NCBI GenBank assembly: GCA_001940995.1
Contig: MSHC01000023.1
Span: 331-64,330, forward strand
Source of the DNA: Ruminococcus sp. Phil15
GTDB taxonomy: Bacteria > Bacillota > Clostridia > Oscillospirales > Ruminococcaceae
Length of the DNA stretch: 64,000 nt
Reading direction: 5' to 3'
Shown one piece after another: positions 25,339 to 33,277 of the stretch. Within the stretch, counting starts at the first letter, position 1; every line of letters starts with the position of its first letter. The notes under the pieces were generated by a model. It ran no database searches and had not been told where the DNA came from. It saw only the letters and a program-made list of their open reading frames with translations. The translations under genes were made by a program, and so were the position numbers.

Positions 25339-26751
25339 ATGAACAAACTTAAGAGAGTTCTCTCAGGAACACTCGCACTTGCTATGGCAGCTTCAATGCT
25401 CACAGCTTGCGGCGGCGATGATTCTTCATCTAAGGCAGCAGGCAACAGCGGCGACGCTAGCAACGGCGGCGGCGACACAAGTGACAAGACAGTCATCAAG
25501 GTTTACACCTTCACAGAAGAAACACAGGGTCAGATCGACAGATTCCTCGAAAAGAATCCTGATATGGCAGCAAAGTATGAATTCAAGGTAACACTTGAAG
25601 CTACGGCTGCTGACTATATCTCAAAGGTTTCTTCAGCTCTTGCCGGCGACGATGCTCCGGACCTTTTCCTTGCTGACGCTGACTATGCACAGCTTTTTGC
25701 AGGTCTTGAAGGTACAGCTACACTCGCTGAACTCGGCGTTGAGTTCGATGAGAGCGACTACTACAGCTACATGCTCGACTTCACAACAGTTGACGGCAAC
25801 AGAATGGCTATCTCCCACCAGGCAGCTCCTGGCGCAGTTTTTTACAGAACTGACTATGCTGAGCAGTACCTCGGAGTTAAGACTCCTGAAGAGATGCAGG
25901 CTAAGATGAGCAACTGGGAAGACTTCAAGGCTGTTGCTGACACACTCAAGGATAACGGAATCTACATGGTTTCCGGTATTGATGAACTCAAGAGATGCTT
26001 CATGGCTAACAGAGACACAGCATGGGTTGACGCTGACATGAACTACTGCCTCGACGAAGACCTCGTTAAGCAGTACCTCGAAGTTACTAAGTACCTTTGC
26101 GATGAAAAGGAAACACAGTATGCCGCTGCTACACAGTGGACAAACGACTGGTACACTGGTATGAAGGACGGCGTATTCTGCTACTTCGGATGCACATGGT
26201 ACCTCCACTACACAATCAAGCCAAACTGCCTTACAACACTTACAGGTGCTAAAGACGATAAGGGTAACCCAACAGTTGCTGACGCTGACTATGTAGAGGG
26301 CAACGGTTCTTACGGCAAGTGGGCCATGATCCAGGGACCAATGGCTTACTTCTGGGGCGGTACATGGTGGTACGGTTCCGATAAGGCTGCTGCAGATCCT
26401 GCTAAGAAGGAAGCTGTTTCCAGCATTATCGAATTCTACTGCTGCGACGCTGAAGCTATGACAGACTTCGCTAAGACATCCGGCGACTTCGTTTCCAAGA
26501 AGTCCGTTGTTGACGCTATCAAGTCTGACGAAGCATTCAAGAACCCATTCCTCGGCGGTCAGAACCACTACGAGTTCTTCGCTTCTGCTGCTGATAACGT
26601 AAACGCTAAGACAATGTCTAAGTTCGACGATACATTCAACACAGCTGTTAACGATGCAACTAACAAGTATGTTCTCGAAGGCGCTTCTATCGACGAGGCT
26701 ATCGCTTACATCGGCGAATATGCTAAGTCTAAGATCGAGGGTCTTAAGTAA
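25339..26751 (+). CDS. Sugar ABC transporter substrate-binding lipoprotein (family 1)
   Basis: A 470-aa extracellular binding protein. MNKLKRVLSGTLALAMAASMLTAC is a lipoprotein signal with lipobox LTAC, followed by a Ser/Gly/Asp linker. Family-1 features include SSALAGDDAPDLFLADADYA and the repeated aromatic stretch FGCTWYLHY...WGGTWWYGS, likely the sugar-stacking surface. Codon bias is very strong, suggesting high expression. AAGGAGGAAG precedes the start. It works with the two permeases downstream. No dedicated ATPase is in the element, so the MsmX-type ATPase at 34.8 kb is a candidate. The sugar is not identifiable. Confidence 0.92.
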   Translation: MNKLKRVLSGTLALAMAASMLTACGGDDSSSKAAGNSGDASNGGGDTSDKTVIKVYTFTEETQGQIDRFLEKNPDMAAKYEFKVTLEATAADYISKVSSALAGDDAPDLFLADADYAQLFAGLEGTATLAELGVEFDESDYYSYMLDFTTVDGNRMAISHQAAPGAVFYRTDYAEQYLGVKTPEEMQAKMSNWEDFKAVADTLKDNGIYMVSGIDELKRCFMANRDTAWVDADMNYCLDEDLVKQYLEVTKYLCDEKETQYAAATQWTNDWYTGMKDGVFCYFGCTWYLHYTIKPNCLTTLTGAKDDKGNPTVADADYVEGNGSYGKWAMIQGPMAYFWGGTWWYGSDKAAADPAKKEAVSSIIEFYCCDAEAMTDFAKTSGDFVSKKSVVDAIKSDEAFKNPFLGGQNHYEFFASAADNVNAKTMSKFDDTFNTAVNDATNKYVLEGASIDEAIAYIGEYAKSKIEGLK

Positions 26752-26794
26752 TTTAAATATCGTTTAAATTATTAACATCATAACTCGCAAACTC

Positions 26795-26827
26795 AGACGG
26801 GTGGGGAAGCCCACCCGTCTTTAGTTT
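26795..26827 (+). terminator. Attenuating hairpin between binding protein and permeases
   Basis: The perfect stem AGACGGGTGGG / CCCACCCGTCT is followed by a modest TTAGTTTT. Its position after the binding-protein gene would let that protein be made in excess over the permeases. Confidence 0.75.
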
Positions 26828-26859
26828 TCGATAATCAAAACAAAGTAGGAGTGTGAAAA

Positions 26860-27855
26860 ATGGCTTCAACAACTAAGAAACGTGCTAATCTTGAGAAGAA
26901 CTACTTTGGCTACATTTTTATTGCGCCGTTCTTTCTCACATATTTAATATTCCAGGTTGTGCCGCTGATTGACACCTTCCGTTACGCTCTTACAGATGCT
27001 AAGGCATGGTATATGGACCCTAACCAGGCTTATAACTTCGTAGGCCTCGACCAGTTCAAGTTCGTTGTAAACGACCGGTTCTTTAAGGACGCGTTCTTTA
27101 CAACGCCTGTAATGTGGATCATGGGCTTTATCCCTCAGCTCGGCATTGCTCTTTTGCTTGCCGCATGGTTTACAAATGAAAAAATCAGAGTTAAGGGACA
27201 GGGCTTCTTCAAGGTTGTATTCTATATGCCTAACATTATGACTGCGGCTACAATCGGCGTATTGTTCCTCGCATTCATCAGATCTAACGGATTTATCCAC
27301 AGCTTCTGTGTTGCAATCGGTTATATTGAAGACGCTCGTTATCCTATCACCAGCGAATGGTTCGGCAGAGGTATCGTAGCTTTCATTAACTTCTGGATGT
27401 GGTATGGTCAGACAATGATCGTTCTTACCGCAGGTATCCTCGGTATCAATCCGTCATTCTTCGAGGCTGCTTCTATCGACGGAGCATCCGGCTTCCAGAC
27501 ATTCGGAAGAATTACTTTGCCGCTTATCAGACCTATTATGACATACTCGCTTGTAACCTCCCTCATCGGCGGTTTCCAGATGTTCGATGTTCCGAATATG
27601 CTCGCTACAGGCGACTCTCATGCTGCTTTCGGTCCTAAGATTTCTACAATCGTTATGTACATAAAGTCTATCGCTTATAGCGGAACATTCTCTGTCGGCA
27701 GAGCTTGTGCCGCGTCTGTAATTCTTTTCGCCGTTACCGCCGTCGTTTCTCTCTTCCTATTCTGGATTATGAGAGATAAGGATGCGGCTAAGGCTGCTAA
27801 GGCTGCTAAGAAGCGTGCAAAGGAACAGGCAGCTTTGGAAGGAGGTAACATATAA
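26860..27855 (+). CDS. Sugar ABC transporter permease (MalF type)
   Basis: A 331-aa permease with about six membrane segments. The EAA loop reads FFEAASIDGASGFQTFGRITLPLIRP. The start follows AGGAGTGTGAAAA. The C-terminal tail KDAAKAAKAAKKRAKEQAA is Lys/Ala-rich and cytoplasmic. It is adjacent to the second permease with no spacer. Confidence 0.93.
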   Translation: MASTTKKRANLEKNYFGYIFIAPFFLTYLIFQVVPLIDTFRYALTDAKAWYMDPNQAYNFVGLDQFKFVVNDRFFKDAFFTTPVMWIMGFIPQLGIALLLAAWFTNEKIRVKGQGFFKVVFYMPNIMTAATIGVLFLAFIRSNGFIHSFCVAIGYIEDARYPITSEWFGRGIVAFINFWMWYGQTMIVLTAGILGINPSFFEAASIDGASGFQTFGRITLPLIRPIMTYSLVTSLIGGFQMFDVPNMLATGDSHAAFGPKISTIVMYIKSIAYSGTFSVGRACAASVILFAVTAVVSLFLFWIMRDKDAAKAAKAAKKRAKEQAALEGGNI

Positions 27856-28779
27856 ATGGCTAACTATTCAGGTACCGTTAAAACGGTAAAGGGCGGTTAC
27901 CATGCCCGTATACTTCTTGTCAAGACTCTTGTATACATCGTATGTATCTTCCTTACAATTCTCTCAATCGCTCCATTTGTAATAATGGTATTTAATGCTT
28001 CAAAGTCAAGATTTGAAATTCAGCAGGGCAACCTTGAATGGTGGCCGGAGCTTGAAAACAGGACTCTTGTGTCTTTGCTTCCATCTAAATCCTTTATTGC
28101 AAACGGTAAATATCTTCTTACCAGTAAGGCTCTTAACCTGCCGTTTGCAAGAGGCTTCTTGAACTCTTTCATTATCGCAGCAGGCGCAACGATCCTTTCT
28201 GTGTACTTCTCTGCACTTACCGCTTACGGTTTTGCAGTTTACAGATTCAAGCTTAATAAACTCCTCTACGGATTTATTATGATGATTCAGATGGTACCTA
28301 CACAGGTTACCGTTATCAGCTTCGTTGAAATGATGAACAAGTGGGGACTTACAAACAGCTACCTGCCGTTTATCCTCCCTTCGATCGCCGCACCTAGTAC
28401 GGTATTCTTCCTGAGGCAGTATATGCAGTCAGCCCTTTCGATTGAAATGGTTGAAGCAGGACGAATCGACGGTTCGAGCGAATTCGGAATTTTCAACAGA
28501 CTGGTACTTCCAATCTTAAAGCCGGGTATGGCAACAATGGCTATCTTCGCAATGGTTACTAACTGGAACAACTACCTCTTGCCGACACTCTTGATTGACA
28601 AGCTGGAAATGTCCACAATCCCAATGCTCGTTGGTAAGCTGAATGGTAATAAGTATTCGACCGAGTACGGCGCAGTTTACTGGGGACTTACTCTTACAGC
28701 ATTCCCTCTTATCGTATTCTACCTCGTTCTTTCTAAGTACATTATTGCCGGCGTTGCTCTCGGTGGCGTTAAGGAATAA
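27856..28779 (+). CDS. Sugar ABC transporter permease (MalG type)
   Basis: A 307-aa permease with about six membrane segments. The EAA loop is MVEAGRIDGSSEFGIFNRLVLPILKPG. The start directly follows the stop of the MalF-type gene, with GGAGG inside that gene. Together they form the membrane channel for the upstream binding protein. Confidence 0.93.
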   Translation: MANYSGTVKTVKGGYHARILLVKTLVYIVCIFLTILSIAPFVIMVFNASKSRFEIQQGNLEWWPELENRTLVSLLPSKSFIANGKYLLTSKALNLPFARGFLNSFIIAAGATILSVYFSALTAYGFAVYRFKLNKLLYGFIMMIQMVPTQVTVISFVEMMNKWGLTNSYLPFILPSIAAPSTVFFLRQYMQSALSIEMVEAGRIDGSSEFGIFNRLVLPILKPGMATMAIFAMVTNWNNYLLPTLLIDKLEMSTIPMLVGKLNGNKYSTEYGAVYWGLTLTAFPLIVFYLVLSKYIIAGVALGGVKE

Positions 28780-28812
28780 TTACAAGTGTATTAGATTTAT
28801 AGTTGTAATGTT

Positions 28813-28846
28813 AAAAGCCTCTGCTTTGTGCAGGGGCTTTTTTCTG
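28813..28846 (+). terminator. Terminator of the sugar importer operon
   Basis: AAAGCCTCTGC-TTTGT-GCAGGGGCTTT with six T. It separates the transporter from the oppositely oriented recombinase gene. Confidence 0.88.
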
Positions 28847-28865
28847 TCAGTCTGAAATGCGAAAC

Positions 28866-30293
28866 TTATGCCCATATAAGCTTTATGCCGCCGCTCCCGA
28901 TTTCTACCCTCGATATCAGAATTGTGCATAACCGCTTCTTCTGTGCAAAGGACAGCGGCGCAAAATCAAAATCCTGTTCAGTCTGAGTCTTGCTGTGCTT
29001 CGGCATAAGTAGCTCACGCTCTCTATTAAGCTCCCTTATCTTCTTTTCAATAACCACCGCTCCCGCCGAGTCGCTCTCGCACAACTGCTGTGCGAGAAGC
29101 TCTAACCGCCTGTCTGATTCTATCAGCTTTAGCATATCCTCTCCGCTCGTTTCCTCCTTCGCAAACAGCGATAGATATCTCATTCTCTCCACGATAAGAG
29201 GTGCGAGCATTTTTTCCAGCTCGTCGCAGGTAACTGTGTGCGTTTCGTCGCAGATGTGCATTTTCCGCCCACGGCAGCAAAGGTATTTTCTGTCTTTGTA
29301 CTTCTTTGTGTAAAGCGAGTATCCGCAGGCGCATTTCATAAGCCCCTGAAGCCAGCTTGTTTCGCCGCTGTGATTTGCACATACCGATTTCCCACGCCTT
29401 GCCTGCGCCGACAGCCACAGTCCGGAGTCTATAATGCCCGTGTGACTGCCGATGGTGATATGTTCGCCCTCAAAGGACGTGAATTTTGACGCCTTTCGCT
29501 CCTCAGGCGACGAATAGCTTATGCATCCATGCACGCCGTCAAACTCGGAAATATCGCTTGTTATTACAGCGCCGCAGTTTCGCAAGTACCTGTATACGGC
29601 TAGGTCTGCCTTCACATAAACAGGGTTGCGGAGCATCCTGCGAACAGAGGTAGCAGACAACGCCTTGCCTGCCCTCGATTTAACGCCCTGCCCGTAAAGC
29701 CACTTAGACAGACCTGTAAGGCTCATGCCGCCGTAAACGTACCGTTCATATATCTCCTTGACAATGCACGACTGTGTCCCCTCCGTAAGCCTGTGAGATG
29801 GGATTCCGTGTATCGTGCATGGCTCACGGATGTAACCGAACGGCGGTGCTCCGCCTAGATACAGTCCAAGCCTGCCCCTCGCATAGTAGTTGTCCGTGAC
29901 GCGCTGACGTATTGCGTTTCGCTCCATCTCCGCAAACATCATAAGGATATTGAGCATTACTGTGCTTGCGCCGTTTGACGTGTCAAAGCCCTCCGTTTTG
30001 GAAACAAGCGAAACGCCGTGTTTTTTTAGCTCGCCCGTGAGGTTTACAAAGTCGAGCAGCGAACGGCTTATTCTGTCAAGCCGGTAGATTATAATTCGTG
30101 AGATTTTCCCCTCACGCACTCTTTCCATAAGCTCGCTGAAGGACGGGCGGTCGAGATTTGCCCCCGTGTAGCCCTTGTCGGAAAATATGTAGGGGTCGTC
30201 TCCCGCAATCGCCCTGCAATCGTCAATCTGACTTTCTATGCTTATGCTGTCCCGTTTGTCCGCCGACTGTCTTGCGTAAATCGCTGACCTCAA
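28866..30293 (-). CDS. Large serine recombinase
   Basis: A 475-aa site-specific recombinase. The resolvase-type catalytic domain begins AIYARQSADKRDSISIESQ, with the nucleophilic Ser in ARQS. YRLDRISRSLLDFV and MLNILMMFAEMERNAIRQRV are conserved catalytic/helix motifs. A recombinase domain (GYIREP...LTGLSKWLYGQGV, RRMLRNPVYV) and a zinc ribbon CACGYSLYTKKYKDRKYLCC...C follow, then a coiled-coil region near 380-430. The start is TTG, nine bases after AAGGCGG. It lies within the interval that splits dpaA and is the obvious candidate for moving it. A CATATAATA motif upstream resembles mother-cell sigma -10 boxes. Confidence 0.93.
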   Translation of the reverse strand: MRSAIYARQSADKRDSISIESQIDDCRAIAGDDPYIFSDKGYTGANLDRPSFSELMERVREGKISRIIIYRLDRISRSLLDFVNLTGELKKHGVSLVSKTEGFDTSNGASTVMLNILMMFAEMERNAIRQRVTDNYYARGRLGLYLGGAPPFGYIREPCTIHGIPSHRLTEGTQSCIVKEIYERYVYGGMSLTGLSKWLYGQGVKSRAGKALSATSVRRMLRNPVYVKADLAVYRYLRNCGAVITSDISEFDGVHGCISYSSPEERKASKFTSFEGEHITIGSHTGIIDSGLWLSAQARRGKSVCANHSGETSWLQGLMKCACGYSLYTKKYKDRKYLCCRGRKMHICDETHTVTCDELEKMLAPLIVERMRYLSLFAKEETSGEDMLKLIESDRRLELLAQQLCESDSAGAVVIEKKIRELNRERELLMPKHSKTQTEQDFDFAPLSFAQKKRLCTILISRVEIGSGGIKLIWA

Positions 30294-30396
30294 TCGCTCT
30301 TACCGCCTTTCGGTAGGTTTCAAAGTAGTTTTCCGTCATCTCAAAAATTTCAAGTCTTGTGCCGTTTTCAGTTATCCTTTCATCAAGCTTTTTCAA
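30223..30396 (-). CDS. Possible 57-aa ORF overlapping the recombinase start
   Basis: Not in the ORF track. A TTG at 30396, seven bases after GGTGG, opens MKKLDERITENGTRLEIF and ends at a TGA inside the recombinase gene in another frame, overlapping it by about 70 bases. The first 35 codons, upstream of the recombinase, look codon-like and charged. It could couple translation to the recombinase or be a remnant of an older N-terminal gene. It is unrecognised and uncertain. Confidence 0.35.
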   Translation of the reverse strand: MKKLDERITENGTRLEIFEMTENYFETYRKAVRAIEVSDLRKTVGGQTGQHKHRKSD

Positions 30397-30420
30397 TTTA
30401 TTACCACCACTTCCACAGCA

Positions 30421-30450
30421 TATTATATGCGCAATTTCTTGACAATAGAG
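30421..30450 (-). promoter_or_regulatory. Sporulation-sigma-like promoter of the recombinase
   Basis: The minus strand reads CTCTATT, 14 bases, then CATATAAT. The -10 matches the sigma-E type (CATACAAT) in seven of eight bases and the sigma-K type (CATANNNTA) fully; the -35 keeps TATT. No TTGACA lies at the correct distance. The same CATATAATA 9-mer occurs upstream of dpaA. It overlaps the divergent LCP promoter. Confidence 0.5.
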
Positions 30451-30467
30451 GCAAAATAGTATACAAT
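30439..30467 (+). promoter_or_regulatory. Promoter of the LCP gene
   Basis: TTGACA (30439-30444), a 17-base spacer and TACAAT (30462-30467). A short dyad CCTGTA...TACAGG follows in the leader. Confidence 0.85.
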
Positions 30468-30534
30468 TATACTCGCCTGTACTGCGTTTTGCAATACAGG
30501 TGTGTATAAAGCAATAAAGAAAGGACGTGAGTAA

Positions 30535-31554
30535 ATGCTTCGCAGGGAGTATTACGATGAAAAAGACGACGATTTTGAAGAAGAAGAGATAAAAGAGCCG
30601 CCCGGACGCAGGAGAAGTATCTTGGGCAGAATTTTGCTGTTTATAATTTTCCTCGCAGTTGTCCTGTTTTGCCTTTACTCAGTCGCAGTCCTGAAATATA
30701 TCAGCGACGTCAACACAGTTGAAACGGGCGAGCGATATGAACACGGGGTCCAGACGATGCAGGACGACGATGTCAGAAACATTCTCCTTATCGGTACGGA
30801 TACCAGAAGCGTCAGCGATAAAGGCAGAGCTGACACAGTTATCCTGCTTACCATAAACAGCCGCACAAAAGAGCTGTATGTTACGTCGTTTATGCGTGAT
30901 TCATACGTCGATGTGCCGGGGTACGGTTTTACAAAGCTAAATGCCTCCTACCGATACGGCGGTGCTGAGCTTCTTATGGACACGCTTGAGGTCAATTTCA
31001 AGGTGGATATAGACGAGTATGTGTATGTAAATTTCGACTCGTTCTCAAAAATAGTTGACGCAGTCGGCGGCATCGAGATCACAGTTACAGATGCCGAAGC
31101 AGAGGGTATGAAGCCTCCTATGGCAGAGCAGAACGACCTTCTCGGCAATCCCCGTGGCACGGACTATCTCAGCGGCGGAGGAACGTATACGATGAACGGA
31201 AATCAGGCGCTTGCCTATGCCAGACTCCGCTATGTCGGAAACGCAGATTTTCAGCGTACCGAGAGGCAGCGTGAGGTAATAAGGAAAATCTTTGAGAAAG
31301 CAAAAGACCTTTCGATAGGGGAGCTTGACGGCTTTCTCTCTGCCTGTGCGTCAAGTGTCACAACCAATATGAGCAAAAAGGATATGTACCTGCTTTCGCT
31401 CCGCCTGCTGCCGCTTATGAAATATGACTTTAACGAGCTTAGGATTCCCTGCGACGACGGCTACAAGGGCAGTATGATAGACGGCCAGTCGGTTCTGGAA
31501 ATAGACTTTGATAAGAACATAGAGCTTATTAAGGATAAGGTCTATGGAGAATGA
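30535..31554 (+). CDS. LytR-CpsA-Psr (LCP) family protein
   Basis: A 339-aa type II membrane protein. A charged cytoplasmic start (RREYYDEKDDDFEEEE) is followed by one membrane helix (about 29-50, ILGRILLFIIFLAVVLFCLYSVAV) and an external LCP domain. LCP motifs include NILLIGTDTR, GRADTVILLTI, SFMRDSYVDVPG and ALAYARLRYVGNADFQRTERQREVI. LCP enzymes attach polyprenyl-linked glycopolymers to peptidoglycan. It lies inside the dpaA element, divergent from the recombinase and followed by an SGNH hydrolase gene. Confidence 0.93.
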   Translation: MLRREYYDEKDDDFEEEEIKEPPGRRRSILGRILLFIIFLAVVLFCLYSVAVLKYISDVNTVETGERYEHGVQTMQDDDVRNILLIGTDTRSVSDKGRADTVILLTINSRTKELYVTSFMRDSYVDVPGYGFTKLNASYRYGGAELLMDTLEVNFKVDIDEYVYVNFDSFSKIVDAVGGIEITVTDAEAEGMKPPMAEQNDLLGNPRGTDYLSGGGTYTMNGNQALAYARLRYVGNADFQRTERQREVIRKIFEKAKDLSIGELDGFLSACASSVTTNMSKKDMYLLSLRLLPLMKYDFNELRIPCDDGYKGSMIDGQSVLEIDFDKNIELIKDKVYGE

Positions 31555-31622
31555 CGGCGTTAGATCAATGACGGCAAGCAAAGAACTTAACGGATATTAT
31601 TATTATAACAAGGGGAATTGAA

Positions 31623-32252
31623 ATGAACGACAAGGAATTAAAAGTGCAGCGTTACCGTGAGGAAAACAAAACCGTCAAATACGGACAGACGGTTTTCGCA
31701 GGCTCATCACTTATGGAGATGTTTCCTATAAACAAGCTGTTAGTTGAACATAACGACAGTATGGTAATCTACAACCGTGGAATAGGCGGATTTATATCAC
31801 GGGAGCTTTTAGAGGCAGTTGATGTGTGCATTACGGATTTGAAGCCGTCAAAGGTGTTTATAAACATAGGCACAAACGACCTTAGCGACAGCCGTATACC
31901 AATTTCGGAGCTTATGGAAAACTACGATAGAATTATTACCGAGATAGAATCGAAGCTTCCGAAAGCGGTGGTTTACCTTATGGCATATTATCCGGTAAAT
32001 TATGATGCTGCTGCGGAGAATATGAAAGAATGTCTGAAAATTCGCAGCAACGAAAAGATACGCACCGCTAATGCGGAAGTAAAAAAGCTTGCCGAAAAGC
32101 ACGGACAGAGATATATCGACATAAATAAAAATCTTATGGACGGGCAGGGCAGACTTAAAGCCGAATACACCATAGAGGGTATGCACATAAAAGAGTGCGG
32201 CTATCGGGCAGTATATGATGATATAATGGCTTATGTAAAAGAGGAAATATAG
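31623..32252 (+). CDS. SGNH/GDSL hydrolase
   Basis: A 209-aa cytoplasmic-looking esterase. The nucleophile block is VFAGSSLMEMF, followed by YNRGIGGF, INIGTNDLSD and GMHIKECGY with the catalytic His. No signal peptide. Acyl-ester substrates such as lipids or acetylated sugars are typical, but the target is unknown. The start follows AAGGGGAATTGAA, 68 bases after the LCP gene; the two are likely co-transcribed. Confidence 0.87.
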   Translation: MNDKELKVQRYREENKTVKYGQTVFAGSSLMEMFPINKLLVEHNDSMVIYNRGIGGFISRELLEAVDVCITDLKPSKVFINIGTNDLSDSRIPISELMENYDRIITEIESKLPKAVVYLMAYYPVNYDAAAENMKECLKIRSNEKIRTANAEVKKLAEKHGQRYIDINKNLMDGQGRLKAEYTIEGMHIKECGYRAVYDDIMAYVKEEI

Positions 32253-32272
32253 CTTTTGTACAGGCTGTAATT

Positions 32273-32305
32273 TCGGCAGCTATTGTCATAAGCTGTCGAT
32301 TTTTC
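32273..32305 (+). terminator. Terminator of the LCP-SGNH unit
   Basis: The perfect stem TCGGCAGCT / AGCTGTCGA with a nine-base loop is followed by TTTTT. Confidence 0.82.
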
Positions 32306-32385
32306 CCGTAAGCATTTTCTCCTCACATCATATTGAAACTGCAATGCTCAAGAGCAGGCATACGGATTTAAAAGATAAGTTTTGA

Positions 32386-33270
32386 TTATGTATTATGCAC
32401 AGCCACACCCCAACAGGTGCGGCTGTTTATTTTTTTAGCGTTCGCCGCTTTTTCGCAATCCTTTTCCTTTGGCGGAAGGGAGAGCGCCCAAATTACCTTC
32501 AGATGCCTGTCGGAGGCAGACTTGAAATCAACGCCGCCCGGCTTTGATGCGAGGTCGATAATAAGCGTGTCAGAGCTTACCTTTTCAAGCTCTTTTTCTC
32601 CGAGAAGCACCGCAGGCACGGTGTTTATAACTATGTCAAAATCGCCGAGACTGTCGCAAAGATTTGCTATCGGTACAGGTGAGTAGCCAAGCGTCTTAGC
32701 ATATACAAGGTCACGCCCTTTTCTGGCACAGACGTGTACCTTTGCGCCAAGCGCCGAGAACACCCTTGCCGTCGCCTTTGCAACCCTGCCAAAGCCGAGA
32801 ATAAGTACCTTAGAGCCTGCAATAGTCCTCGCCGTGTTCTCCATGGCAATCGACAGCGCACCCTCGGCAGTCGGCACGCAGTTTTCGATTATAAGCTCCT
32901 CTCTGCCGAAATAGTCGGCGCAGAAAAGCTTGCGGCTCTTTATTCTTTCGCAAAGCTCCGGCGGCATCTTTCCGCCTACGATGATAGAGTCGTTTTTGCA
33001 GAAATTCATAAGCCTGTCGATGTATATAGGTTCGTTTGAAAAAGGTGCGTTTACCGTCTTTCCGTCGCTCGTCGCAGGCAGGGGAAGCACCACAACATCG
33101 GGCATAAATCCTATATCGGAAAAACCCGAAAGCTTCGTGCAGTCCTCGCATTTGAAGTCACTGCTGAGTCCGAGCGTGTAAACTCTGTCTGAAAACTTAC
33201 TTAAACGTGCGGCAAGAAAATTCTGTCTGAAATCTCCGCCGACAACGAGAAATGTCGTGTTTTTGTCCAT
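32386..33270 (-). CDS. dpaA: Dipicolinate synthase subunit A, interrupted (codons 1-266 plus 28 foreign codons)
   Basis: The NAD(P)-dependent subunit SpoVFA/DpaA of dipicolinate synthase. The N-terminal domain MDKNTTFLVVGGDFRQNFLAARL, the catalytic-region text CVPTAEGALSIAMENTARTI, the Rossmann motif VLILGFGRVAKATARVFSALGAKVHV and LIIDLASKPGGVDF are all present. Up to IWALSLP (codon 266, CCG at 32475-32473) it follows the family. The last 28 residues (PKEKDCEKAANAKKINSRTC onward) do not, and the final codons run through a terminator hairpin. The true C-terminus sits at 23736-23822. As annotated it is the left part of a gene interrupted by an element. AGGAGG is separated from ATG by a hairpin. 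Confidence 0.93.
   Translation of the reverse strand: MDKNTTFLVVGGDFRQNFLAARLSKFSDRVYTLGLSSDFKCEDCTKLSGFSDIGFMPDVVVLPLPATSDGKTVNAPFSNEPIYIDRLMNFCKNDSIIVGGKMPPELCERIKSRKLFCADYFGREELIIENCVPTAEGALSIAMENTARTIAGSKVLILGFGRVAKATARVFSALGAKVHVCARKGRDLVYAKTLGYSPVPIANLCDSLGDFDIVINTVPAVLLGEKELEKVSSDTLIIDLASKPGGVDFKSASDRHLKVIWALSLPPKEKDCEKAANAKKINSRTCWGVAVHNT
32400..32437 (+). terminator. Terminator hairpin inside the foreign tail of dpaA
   Basis: CAGCCACACC and GGTGCGGCTG form a stem with one mismatch, followed by TTTATTTTTTT on the plus strand. It lies within the element-derived last codons of the truncated dpaA and would block plus-strand readthrough toward dpaA. Confidence 0.7.
32466..32483. other. 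Right attachment-like site of the dpaA-interrupting element
   Basis: CCTTTGGCGGAAGGGAGA shares the CGGA core and 15 of 18 positions with the left site at 23813-23830. The left half is element DNA and the right half is dpaA. Confidence 0.8.
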
Positions 33271-33277
33271 ATCTCAA

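Larger units (their letters stand above)
23820..32476. mobile_element. 8.65-kb recombinase-bearing element interrupting dpaA
   Basis: The region between the two dpaA parts, 8,653 bp measured core to core. Contents: LacI regulator, sugar-binding lipoprotein, two sugar permeases, large serine recombinase with a possible 57-aa overlapping ORF, LCP protein and SGNH hydrolase. There are no phage structural, replication or conjugation genes. The ends share a short sequence around a common core, as expected for hybrid attL/attR sites of a serine recombinase. Removal at the core restores dpaA in frame and re-forms a dpaA-dpaB operon. The layout resembles skin in sigK and vfbin in spoVFB. Actual excision is inferred. 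Confidence 0.85.

Noticed and set aside
25633-26568. 311-aa minus-strand ORF opposite the sugar-binding lipoprotein
   Set aside because: It exists because the highly biased codons of the real gene leave the opposite strand open; the translation is Val/Ser/Cys-rich with no recognisable domain or ribosome site.
23820-32476. Prophage
   Set aside because: No capsid, tail, packaging, lysis or replication genes; only the recombinase is mobile-element-like.
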